Source: Nitrospiraceae bacterium UBA2600
Lineage (GTDB): Bacteria; Nitrospirota; Thermodesulfovibrionia; Thermodesulfovibrionales; Thermodesulfovibrionaceae
Length of the DNA: 18,209 nucleotides
NCBI GenBank assembly: GCA_002339325.1
Contig: DDKK01000045.1
Location: 1 to 18,209 of the forward strand
Direction: 5' to 3'
Shown: positions 7,992-15,269 of the stretch, one piece after another
Position numbering within the stretch: the first letter of the stretch is position 1
Layout of the letters: each line of letters begins with the position of its first letter
Notes under the pieces: generated by a model
The model's input: only the letters and a program-made list of their open reading frames with translations
Databases searched by the model: none
Told to the model about the DNA's origin: nothing
Translations under genes and position numbers: made by a program

Positions 7992-8001
7992 TTTGTATAA
8001 T
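7973..8001 (+). promoter_or_regulatory. promoter for the cytochrome bd-like operon
   Basis: TTGAAA (7973-7978), a 17-base spacer and TATAAT (7996-8001) form a near-consensus housekeeping-type promoter. The ATG at 8011 lies 9 bases after the hexamer and has no Shine-Dalgarno site, so the message should be leaderless or carry only 2-3 leader bases. Confidence 0.6.
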
Positions 8002-8010
8002 GTAGTCAAC

Positions 8011-9057
8011 ATGAATCCAAATACTTTAATTCCCTCTACTGAACCAATTCCGGTGCCTGCGGAAATATTTATTGTCCTTGAACAGTTGTTTTTTCTTATA
8101 CACATAGTCATTATCAACATGATTCTTGGTGCTGGCCTTATTCTTTTGTATAAGTGGAACAGAAAAAGTAACTTTTTTGATATCAATAAGCCTGTGGCAG
8201 GTAAAATACCGATACTATTTGCCCTTGGCATAAACATGGCTATACCTGCTCTTTTGTTTTTACAAGTAGTATTCGGACATCTCTTCTATACCAGTTCTAT
8301 TCTTATGGGAACTTTCTGGATTTTAATAATTCCGCTTCTTATAATTGCCTATTACAGCTCCTACTATAACTACAAAAAGTTTGAAGTCTCAAAAAATTCA
8401 AAGTATGCCCTTGTTTTGATGATTTTTATAATTCTCTATATCGCTTTCATGCTTGTAAATAATTTGTCAATGATGGAAATGCCAGAAAAATGGACAACCT
8501 ATTTTTCTAACAGAGATGGAACAATTCTTCTTTGGAGCGTTCCCAGCATATATCCGAGATTTTTCCATTTTCTCGTAGCCTCTGTAGCGATTGGAGGAAT
8601 CTCTTACAGCCTTTATTTTAGTAGAAAGGCAAACTCTGAAGACAATGTCAAAGAAGGACTGAAAATATTTGCCTATGCAACAATGATACAAATAGGCGTG
8701 GGTTTCTGGTTTCTTTTAAGTCTTCCTCAACAGGTCATGCAAAAATTTATGGGACAGGACATAATTGCCACTACATCGTTACTGTTAGGCATAGTTACTG
8801 CCTTTGTAGCAGTTTTTCTCTCCCTTAAAGGTCAACTTAGGAGCACAATAGTCATGCTCTTTGCGACGCTAATTTTTATGGTTATAAACAGATATAACCT
8901 TAGAGTATTCCATATCGGTGAGAATTTCAGCATCGCTCAACTTAAAGTTGAGCCTCAGTGGGATGTTTTTGCTATTTTTGTATTAATACTTCTCATTGGA
9001 GTTTTCGTAATATTCTATATGCTTAAGATAGCCTTTCCCGGAGGAGTTAAAAGATGA
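8011..9057 (+). CDS. cytochrome bd-like (CydA-like) membrane subunit
   Basis: This 348-residue integral membrane protein has about nine hydrophobic helices (roughly 20-45, 66-90, 97-117, 133-151, 183-203, 218-236, 251-270, 277-292, 319-340). The segment PSIYPRFFHFLVASVAIGG (178-196) resembles the CydA helix carrying the heme b558 ligand; the histidine is H186. Other histidines that could bind heme are H31, H90 and H301. It lacks the classical CydA Q-loop sequence, so it is a diverged relative rather than a normal bd oxidase subunit. The ATG at 8011 is preferred over a TTG at 7993, because the TTG reading runs through the promoter -10. The stop overlaps the next start by 4 bases (ATGA), so the two subunits should be made together. 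The likely role is quinol oxidation in the inner membrane; the electron acceptor is not certain. Confidence 0.78.
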   Translation: MNPNTLIPSTEPIPVPAEIFIVLEQLFFLIHIVIINMILGAGLILLYKWNRKSNFFDINKPVAGKIPILFALGINMAIPALLFLQVVFGHLFYTSSILMGTFWILIIPLLIIAYYSSYYNYKKFEVSKNSKYALVLMIFIILYIAFMLVNNLSMMEMPEKWTTYFSNRDGTILLWSVPSIYPRFFHFLVASVAIGGISYSLYFSRKANSEDNVKEGLKIFAYATMIQIGVGFWFLLSLPQQVMQKFMGQDIIATTSLLLGIVTAFVAVFLSLKGQLRSTIVMLFATLIFMVINRYNLRVFHIGENFSIAQLKVEPQWDVFAIFVLILLIGVFVIFYMLKIAFPGGVKR

Positions 9058-11705
9058 ACTATCCTGTCTGGGAGCTATACTATCTTAACTCTGGCACACT
9101 GATAGCTGTAATTGCTGTTCTCCACGTGTTTATCTCTCATTTTGCCGTTGGGGGAGGTATTTTCCTCTGGCTTACAGACCTTAAGAGTGTAAGAGAAGGC
9201 AACATAGCCTTAAAGCAGTATGTTCGCAGGCATATCTGGTTTTTCCTTCTTCTTACAATGGTATTCGGTGGAGTAACGGGTGTAGGAATATGGTTTATAA
9301 TAGCTCTTTCAAGCCCCTGGGCTACTTCTGTATTGATACACACTTTTGTTTTTGCTTGGGCAATCGAGTGGGTCTTTTTCATTGTCGAGATTATATCCCT
9401 CCTTGTATACCATTATAAGTTCGACTCTCTTTCAGATAAAAACAGGCTAACGGTAGCGTTTATATATGCCGCATCTGCATGGTTAAGCCTATTCATAATA
9501 AATGGAATTATAACCTTTATGCTTACTCCTGGTGAATGGCTTAAAACAGAAAACTTCTGGCAGGGATTTTTTAATCCCACCAATATTCCAAGTCTTTTAT
9601 TTAGAACGGCCATTTGTATAATGTTTGCAGGCCTTTTTGGCTTTGTCACCGCCGTATTTGAAAGAGAACCTCAACTAAGGTCAACCCTTCTTAGATATTG
9701 CGCAAAGTGGCTCTATATCCCCATTCCTTTTCTTTTGATTGCAGGAGTATGGTATTTCTATTCAATCCCCGAAAATGCAAGAATTACAAACTTTGTGCTG
9801 AATAAGCAGACAGTAAATGCCGTAAATGTATTCATAGTTGCCTCTATTTCTCTCTATCTTTTAGCTCTAATTTTAGTAATCAAAACATCTCAGATTCTGC
9901 AACGCATTGCTGTATTTGTGCTTCTTCTAATTGGGCTCAGCTGGATTGGTGGATTTGAATACATGAGAGAGTATGCAAGAAAACCTTATGTTATCTATGG
10001 ATACATGTATTCGCCTTCAATATTAGTAGCCGATGAGCAAAGACTAAACAGAGAAGGATTTCTTAGGCATGCCAAATGGGTTACTGTTAAAGAAATAACC
10101 GAAGAAAACAAATTAGTTGCAGGACGAGAGATTTTTAACAATCAATGTCTTAGTTGTCATACCATAAAAGGCGTTAAAAATGATGTAGTTGAGAAAACCA
10201 GAGGTCTTACTCAGCTTGGCATAATCTCCCAGCTTTACGGTCAAGGGAAAATTCTTGACTACATGCCGAAATTTATAGGAAATGAAAAAGAAATAGAAGC
10301 TCTGGCTGCTTTTATTGCAAGCCTCAGAGGTAAAGAACAACTCCATACCGCAGAGTTTAAACCAAAGGAAGAGGAAGTTCAGATACCGTCCTTTGACCCT
10401 CAGAAAGACCAATATGTGCTACTTGCATGGAGCAGTCTTGGAGAAAAATGTATCACCGATATTGACAGATGGTTTTCTTTTCTATACCCTGGAAGTTACT
10501 TTCAAGCAGTTCTCATAAAGAGGGGTAAAAAACCTGAGATTGTCACTGAAGGGATTGAAATTCATTATGAAGCTCAAAAGGGTTACGAAACGCCTTCAAA
10601 ACATACAGATTTCTGGAAGTATGCCGAATCCCTAAAAGGCAAGAAAATACCAGAAAATATAGGAGTTGCAGGAAAAGGAACAAATGGAGTTTTTGACTAT
10701 GACAAAGACAAAAATATATTTTATGTCGACGGCGTGCCTGTATTGCCTTACAGAAACGACGGAGTTTTTAATCCTTATCCCATATTTGAGGCAAAGGCAA
10801 TAGAAAAGGCTACTGGTAAGATTTTACAAACTACAAAATTTGTTGCTCCCGTATCTACAGAACTAAGATGCTTTGAGTGTCACGGAGGAAAGCCTCGCTG
10901 GAAGGGAATTTCGGGAATATCGGATGAGACAGCCATAAATATACTAAAGGTTCATGATAGAAATCACGGAACAAAACTTCTTGAAAATGCACTAAAAGGA
11001 AAACCAATGATGTGTCAGAAATGTCATGAAGACTTTATCGTAAAGGCTGAAGGAATAAAGGGACACAACAGTTTTTCCGCTTCAATGCATGGCTGGCATG
11101 CAAATTATATTCCTTGGAAAGATGAAAGGGCATGTAATTTCTGTCATCCCAATGATGCAAGAGGAAATACAAGATGCAACAGAGACATTCACGCAAAAAT
11201 AGGAATAGGTTGCACCCAGTGTCACGGAAGACTTGACGAACATGCCTCTTCAGTGCTGCTCTCACAGGAGGGAACAAGAACAGCCAAGTTACTTTTAAAG
11301 AATTTAAAGCCTGAAACTCCTGTTGAATCCATCTATCCAAGAAAGCCATGGGTTCAACAGCCCGATTGTCTTGCCTGTCATGAAGGATTTCAGAAGCCAG
11401 AACGAAACGCAAGTTCCTTTAATAAATGGACGACGGATTTTTCAACTCTCTTCAGAGCAAGAAAAGACAACACAGGAAAAATTCCATGCCTTGCCTGCCA
11501 CGGCTCGCCTCATGCAACATATCCATCTTTCAATGAATACGGCAAAAACAGAGATAATATTCAACCAATGCAGTATCAGAAAACGCCACTTCCAATCTCT
11601 TCTGAGTTAAAATGTGAAGTGTGTCACAAAATAAAAATGCAAGGCAATCAACATCACAGTAATATGCTAAGGCAATTCAGGAACAGGGAATATCTTGAAC
11701 GTTAA
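9054..11705 (+). CDS. CydA-like membrane subunit fused to an octaheme c-type cytochrome region
   Basis: This 883-residue protein has a membrane part (about 1-300) and a periplasmic part with eight CxxCH motifs. The membrane part resembles CydA: HVFISHFAVGGG near the start (H24, H29) and AIEWVFFIVEI (E105, E112), which recalls the paired glutamates of CydA. Where the partner subunit has H186, this one has R184. A class I monoheme domain follows, with CLSCH at 365-369 and likely axial M404 in YMPKF. Residues about 450-600 form a domain that opens with LLAWSSLGEKC and ends in PVSTELRCFECH. Seven more motifs follow, with first cysteines at 606, 654, 694, 720, 772, 812 and 854. A GGAGG at 9040-9044 drives the ATG at 9054. 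The fusion suggests that electrons leave quinol, pass the monoheme domain and enter the heptaheme wire. The acceptor is unknown. Confidence 0.85.
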   Translation: MNYPVWELYYLNSGTLIAVIAVLHVFISHFAVGGGIFLWLTDLKSVREGNIALKQYVRRHIWFFLLLTMVFGGVTGVGIWFIIALSSPWATSVLIHTFVFAWAIEWVFFIVEIISLLVYHYKFDSLSDKNRLTVAFIYAASAWLSLFIINGIITFMLTPGEWLKTENFWQGFFNPTNIPSLLFRTAICIMFAGLFGFVTAVFEREPQLRSTLLRYCAKWLYIPIPFLLIAGVWYFYSIPENARITNFVLNKQTVNAVNVFIVASISLYLLALILVIKTSQILQRIAVFVLLLIGLSWIGGFEYMREYARKPYVIYGYMYSPSILVADEQRLNREGFLRHAKWVTVKEITEENKLVAGREIFNNQCLSCHTIKGVKNDVVEKTRGLTQLGIISQLYGQGKILDYMPKFIGNEKEIEALAAFIASLRGKEQLHTAEFKPKEEEVQIPSFDPQKDQYVLLAWSSLGEKCITDIDRWFSFLYPGSYFQAVLIKRGKKPEIVTEGIEIHYEAQKGYETPSKHTDFWKYAESLKGKKIPENIGVAGKGTNGVFDYDKDKNIFYVDGVPVLPYRNDGVFNPYPIFEAKAIEKATGKILQTTKFVAPVSTELRCFECHGGKPRWKGISGISDETAINILKVHDRNHGTKLLENALKGKPMMCQKCHEDFIVKAEGIKGHNSFSASMHGWHANYIPWKDERACNFCHPNDARGNTRCNRDIHAKIGIGCTQCHGRLDEHASSVLLSQEGTRTAKLLLKNLKPETPVESIYPRKPWVQQPDCLACHEGFQKPERNASSFNKWTTDFSTLFRARKDNTGKIPCLACHGSPHATYPSFNEYGKNRDNIQPMQYQKTPLPISSELKCEVCHKIKMQGNQHHSNMLRQFRNREYLER

Positions 11706-11724
11706 GATACTCCCTGTTTTATTA
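11682..11724 (+). terminator. intrinsic terminator that includes the cytochrome stop codon
   Basis: AACAGGGA (11682-11689) pairs with TCCCTGTT (11711-11718). After one A/C mismatch, TATCTT (11691-11696) pairs with AAGATA (11704-11709), leaving a 7-base loop. A T-rich tail follows. The TAA at 11703-11705 sits at the loop/stem edge, so the last codons form the left arm. The other side has no T-run, so it looks directional for the plus strand. A competing 8-bp hairpin (11702-11709 with 11723-11730) could form with a T-rich tail of its own. Confidence 0.72.
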
Positions 11725-11731
11725 TCTTAAT

Positions 11732-12946
11732 TTAGTCTCTTTTCTTGGCAGGAAGTATAGCAAGGCCGGGCAGTTCCTTTCCTTCAAGTAGCTGAAGGGC
11801 TGCACCACCACCGGTTGATATAAAAGATATGGAATCACTCACGCCTGCTTTGTGAACAGCATAATCCGTATCTCCTCCTCCAACAATTGTAAAGGCATAA
11901 GAGTCGGCAACAGCATGAGCAAGGGCAAGAGTTCCCCTTGAGAAAGCATCTATCTCAAAAACACCCATTGGTCCGTTCCATAAGATAGTTTTTGCATCAT
12001 GAAGAGCTTCTGTAAAAAGCTTTACCGACGCAGGACCTATATCGAGACCCCTCCATCCAGGAGGAATTTCCTGAACAGGAATTATCTTTGCCTCAGCACC
12101 GCTTTCCATGCTTTGAGCAATTACTACATCTACGGGCAGATAAAATTTAACCCTATTTTTGCGAAGTTTATCCATAATTCTTATGGCAAAATCTAACATA
12201 TCGTTCTCTACAAGAGAGTCTCCAACCTCATATCCCATGGCTTTTATAAATGTAAAGGCCATTCCTCCACCTACAATTACCTTGTCTGCCTTGTCTGCAA
12301 GATTTTCAAGGACTCCTATTTTACCGCCAACCTTTGCTCCTCCCAGTATTACGACAAAAGGTCTTATAGGAGACTCTACAGCACCCTTTAGATATTCAAT
12401 CTCTTTTTTAAGGAGAAAGCCTGCTGCAGAGGGCAAAAACTTGGGAATTCCTACAATTGATGCATGTGCCCTGTGAGATGCTCCAAAAGCATCGTTTACA
12501 TAATAATCTGCCAAGGAAGACAGTTCCTTTGCAAATTTCTCATCATTCTTCTCTTCTTCAATGTGAAATCTGAGATTTTCAAGCAATAGAACATCTCCTT
12601 CCTTCATCTTAGATACCATCTGCTCTACCTGCGCACCAATGCAATCAGGCGCAAAGAACACTTCTTTGTTAAGAAGCCTCTGAAGTCTTCTTGCAACGGG
12701 TGCGAGAGAAAACTTAGGGTCTACCTTACCTTTAGGTCTTCCAAGATGGGAGGCAAGAATTACTTTAGCTCCTTCATCAATGGCGTAATTTATTGTTGGA
12801 AGAGTAGAACGAATTCGTCTGTCATCAGTTATCATTAAATTTGCATCAAGGGGAACATTAAAATCCGCTCTGATAAAAACTCTTTTTCCTTTAAGAGGCA
12901 GGTCTTCTATTGTCATCTTATCAAAGGAGTTATTAAAAGGTGCCAT
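11732..12946 (-). CDS. pgk: phosphoglycerate kinase
   Basis: This cytoplasmic enzyme interconverts 1,3-bisphosphoglycerate + ADP and 3-phosphoglycerate + ATP. Length (404) and motifs are normal. They include FIRADFNVPLD (24-34) for the substrate, SHLGRPKG (66-73), LLLENLRFH, GGAKVGGKIGVLENL, LWNGPMGVFE, and the C-terminal GGGDTDYAV and STGGGAALQLLEGK that close over the nucleotide. The ATG at 12946 has a strong AAGGAGG (complement at 12952-12958). That favours it over the internal ATG at 12916, although the latter gives the more usual N-terminus. The result is a short extra leader, MAPFNNSFDK. It lies 14 bases after gap. No tpiA follows; the gene ends facing the cytochrome operon. Confidence 0.98.
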   Translation of the reverse strand: MAPFNNSFDKMTIEDLPLKGKRVFIRADFNVPLDANLMITDDRRIRSTLPTINYAIDEGAKVILASHLGRPKGKVDPKFSLAPVARRLQRLLNKEVFFAPDCIGAQVEQMVSKMKEGDVLLLENLRFHIEEEKNDEKFAKELSSLADYYVNDAFGASHRAHASIVGIPKFLPSAAGFLLKKEIEYLKGAVESPIRPFVVILGGAKVGGKIGVLENLADKADKVIVGGGMAFTFIKAMGYEVGDSLVENDMLDFAIRIMDKLRKNRVKFYLPVDVVIAQSMESGAEAKIIPVQEIPPGWRGLDIGPASVKLFTEALHDAKTILWNGPMGVFEIDAFSRGTLALAHAVADSYAFTIVGGGDTDYAVHKAGVSDSISFISTGGGAALQLLEGKELPGLAILPAKKRD

Positions 12947-12951
12947 GTTTC

Positions 12952-12958
12952 CCTCCTT
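12952..12958 (-). promoter_or_regulatory. Shine-Dalgarno site deciding the pgk start
   Basis: AAGGAGG on the minus strand sits 5 bases before the ATG at 12946. The alternative ATG at 12916 has no such site, so the upstream start with its ten extra residues is the likely one. Confidence 0.7.
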
Positions 12959-12960
12959 CT

Positions 12961-13965
12961 TTAGATTTTGCTGCTAATATAAAGGATAAGGTCTCTTACC
13001 CTACAACTGTAGCCATACTCATTGTCATACCAGGCAAGAACTTTTGCAAGTTTTCCTTCAATTACTTTAGTGACAAGGGCATCAACAATTGAAGAAAAAT
13101 CTGAACCGTTGAAATCTATCGATACAAGGGGCTCGTCAGTAACAAGAAGAATTCCCTTTAGCTCCTCTTGAGAGGCTTTTATAAGGACATCATTTATCTC
13201 TTTTTCCGTGGTTTCCCTGCTTAATTGAACAACAAGGTCTACAAGGGAAACATTAGGAGTTGGCACTCTAATGGCAAGTCCGTCAAGCTTGCCTTTAAGC
13301 TCGGGAAGAACTTTTCCTACGGCTTTTGCTGCACCTGTTGTTGTTGGAATCATAGATAATGCCGCTGCCCTCGCTCGTCTAAGGTCTTTGTGCGGTAGGT
13401 CTAAAATTCTCTGGTCATTGGTATAGGAGTGAACAGTGGTTGCAAAACCTCTCTCAATTCCGAAATTTTCATGTATAACCTTTGCTACCGGTGCAAGACA
13501 ATTGGTCGTGCAGGAAGCATTTGAAATAAGCTTATGTTTTGAAGGGTCAATTAGATGGTGATTGACACCCATTACAACGGTTATGTCTTCCTCTTTTGCT
13601 GGCGCTGTAATAATAACCCATTTGGCACCAGCTTCAAGATGTTTTGATGCTCCTGCTCTATCTGTAAATCTTCCTGTAGATTCGACGACAATGTCAATTT
13701 TTAGGTCTTCCCATGGAAGCCTTTCAGGAGCAGTCTCAGCAAATACCTGAATTTTTCTTTCATCCACATAAATAGCGTTATCTGAGGCTTTTACATTTGC
13801 AGGAAATCTTCCATGAACAGAATCGTATTTTAGAAGATGGGAAAGTGTATATGCATCGGTGAGGTCGTTGATTGCAACGATTTCAATTTCTGGGATGCCA
13901 TAGCAGGAACGGAAAAAAAGTCTTCCAATTCTACCAAAACCGTTAATGGCAACCTTTACTGACAT
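12961..13965 (-). CDS. gap: glyceraldehyde-3-phosphate dehydrogenase, type I
   Basis: This enzyme catalyses NAD-dependent oxidation and phosphorylation of glyceraldehyde 3-phosphate to 1,3-bisphosphoglycerate, the substrate of the adjacent pgk product. Its 334 residues include the Rossmann motif NGFGRIGR (8-15), D34 in AINDLTDAYT (favouring NAD), the catalytic C152 in SNASCTTNCLAP, H179 in TTVHSYTNDQ, and the LDLPHKDLRRARAAA loop, which is also the NAD-type version. The C-terminus WYDNEYGYSCRV is standard. An AAAGGAGG site (complement at 13971-13978) overlaps the stop codon of the DUF1015 gene, giving tight coupling to it. Confidence 0.98.
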   Translation of the reverse strand: MSVKVAINGFGRIGRLFFRSCYGIPEIEIVAINDLTDAYTLSHLLKYDSVHGRFPANVKASDNAIYVDERKIQVFAETAPERLPWEDLKIDIVVESTGRFTDRAGASKHLEAGAKWVIITAPAKEEDITVVMGVNHHLIDPSKHKLISNASCTTNCLAPVAKVIHENFGIERGFATTVHSYTNDQRILDLPHKDLRRARAAALSMIPTTTGAAKAVGKVLPELKGKLDGLAIRVPTPNVSLVDLVVQLSRETTEKEINDVLIKASQEELKGILLVTDEPLVSIDFNGSDFSSIVDALVTKVIEGKLAKVLAWYDNEYGYSCRVRDLILYISSKI

Positions 13966-13976
13966 AATAACCTCCT

Positions 13977-15206
13977 TTAAAGGTTTTCTCTGAAGCTATT
14001 TATAATCATGCCTGTGAGGAGTTTAGGATAGAAGTATGTTGATTTTGGAGGCATTCTAAGTCCTGCAAGGGCAACTCTCTCTATGTCCTCCACATCTGTT
14101 GCTCTGAGGAGGAAAAGGGCATCACATTTTCCTTCCCTTATCATTCTTAGACCTCTTTCTATATCAATGTCGTAGCAGACTTCTCTTTTTGGAAAGATTC
14201 TCTGCAAAATTACCTCTTCAAGAATTGTAACGTCAAGTTTTCTTAGTTCTTCGGGTAAATGCTCTGGCACAGGGCCTTTGTATCTAAGAATGTAAGCTTT
14301 TGAGTTGATGTATAAACCAAAATGACAAGGCCCCATTTGTTCGATAATATCAAGAAGGTCTTCAGAAGGGCTAACCTCAGTAATGTCAAAGAGGTTCTCA
14401 TTTGCTTTGAGAGCTTCTCTTATTGGCATGGAAGTGCTCACCATTCTGTGTGTAGGTAGAATAAGATATCCATCATCTTCAATATTAGATAGAAACATTA
14501 AAACATAGTTCCATGCAGCATCCTTCTGATTGGGATAAAGAGCGGACATCTCTCTTTTAAATTCAAGAGCCACCTCATACCTGTGATGTCCATCGGCAAT
14601 AAAAATCGGCTTTTCCCTAAAGTCCTCAACTATTGCATTAATATCAGTATCACTGCAAATCCTGTAGAGTTTATGAATATTTCCATTTAAGTCTCTTGCT
14701 TGAATAAACGGTGAACTTTGATTTTCAATAATCTGAGAGGTTATTCTTTTTTTTGAGCGATATATGGAAAATATAATTGATGTGTTGGCCATGCATGATT
14801 TCATAAGGTTCAATCTGTCTGCTTTTGGTTTTGCATAGGTCTGCTCATGAGGATACACTCCTTTACCAAGTTCCTCAAGCTTAATTAATCCAATTACTCC
14901 CCTTAATTTTTTAGCCTTGTTTTTATACGAATACTCGATTTCATAACCATAAAAACAGGGGTGTTTATCTTGAATAAGAATCCCCTCTTTTAGCCAGCTT
15001 TCAAGATATTTGCGTGCCAGAGTGTATTTATCCTCTTCTTTTGAGTTTTTTCCGTAATCTATTCGAACTACATTGTAAGGACTTTTTTCATATAGCCTTT
15101 CTCTGAGTTCTTCTGAAATTATGTCGTAGGGCGGACACATTACATCATGAGGATTTACCTTCTGTGGATTGTAGAGAATACCTCTGAAGGGTTTAATTAT
15201 AGCCAT
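13977..15206 (-). CDS. DUF1015 family protein
   Basis: This 409-residue cytoplasmic protein belongs to the DUF1015 family, whose function I do not know for certain. Family hallmarks present are IKPFRGI at the start, CPPYDII (24-30), a PHEQTYAKPKADRL block (119-132), NTSIIFSIY (141-149) and ADGHHRYEVAL (204-214), whose paired histidines look like an active-site motif. It is the first gene of a DUF1015-gap-pgk unit. Its stop codon (13977-13979) lies within the ribosome-binding site of gap. The pathway context is the 3-phosphoglycerate step, and I recall family members next to serine-biosynthesis genes elsewhere, so a role in phosphoglycerate or serine metabolism is possible (inference). There is no Shine-Dalgarno site; an extended -10 lies 7 bases upstream of the ATG. 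Confidence 0.9.
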   Translation of the reverse strand: MAIIKPFRGILYNPQKVNPHDVMCPPYDIISEELRERLYEKSPYNVVRIDYGKNSKEEDKYTLARKYLESWLKEGILIQDKHPCFYGYEIEYSYKNKAKKLRGVIGLIKLEELGKGVYPHEQTYAKPKADRLNLMKSCMANTSIIFSIYRSKKRITSQIIENQSSPFIQARDLNGNIHKLYRICSDTDINAIVEDFREKPIFIADGHHRYEVALEFKREMSALYPNQKDAAWNYVLMFLSNIEDDGYLILPTHRMVSTSMPIREALKANENLFDITEVSPSEDLLDIIEQMGPCHFGLYINSKAYILRYKGPVPEHLPEELRKLDVTILEEVILQRIFPKREVCYDIDIERGLRMIREGKCDALFLLRATDVEDIERVALAGLRMPPKSTYFYPKLLTGMIINSFRENL

Positions 15207-15213
15207 AGGTTTT

Positions 15214-15243
15214 ATGATAACATTTAAAAGGGTTGTAGCTCAA
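15214..15243 (-). promoter_or_regulatory. promoter for the DUF1015-gap-pgk unit
   Basis: On the minus strand TTGAGC (complement 15238-15243), an 18-base spacer and TATCAT (complement 15214-15219) preceded by TG-T form an extended -10 promoter. The hexamer ends 7 bases before the ATG at 15206, so transcription should start at or next to the ATG. Its -35 abuts the candidate -35 of the divergent promoter. Confidence 0.5.
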
Positions 15244-15263
15244 CAGAATATTTGTGTTATACT
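15233..15263 (+). promoter_or_regulatory. promoter for the DUF1828-like gene
   Basis: TG-T-TATACT (15255-15263) is an extended -10 ending 6 bases before the ATG at 15270. The best -35 candidate, TTGTAG (15233-15238), is 19 bases away and weak. It overlaps the -35 of the leftward promoter by one base. No Shine-Dalgarno site is present. Confidence 0.45.
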
Positions 15264-15269
15264 CAACCT

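Noticed and set aside
7993..8010. Upstream TTG start adding six residues to the first cytochrome subunit.
   Set aside because: The codons run through the TATAAT of a near-consensus promoter and no ribosome-binding site precedes the TTG; the ATG at 8011 fits better.
11035..11412. Open frame antisense to the multiheme region.
   Set aside because: It lies opposite the CxxCH-bearing frame, which is unambiguously coding; it has no start signals or recognisable domain.
12914..12916. Internal ATG as the pgk start, giving the more usual N-terminus.
   Set aside because: There is no Shine-Dalgarno site there, while the ATG at 12946 has AAGGAGG.
15252..15269. Upstream TTG start for the DUF1828-like gene.
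   Set aside because: It would include the extended -10 element; the ATG at 15270 is preferred.
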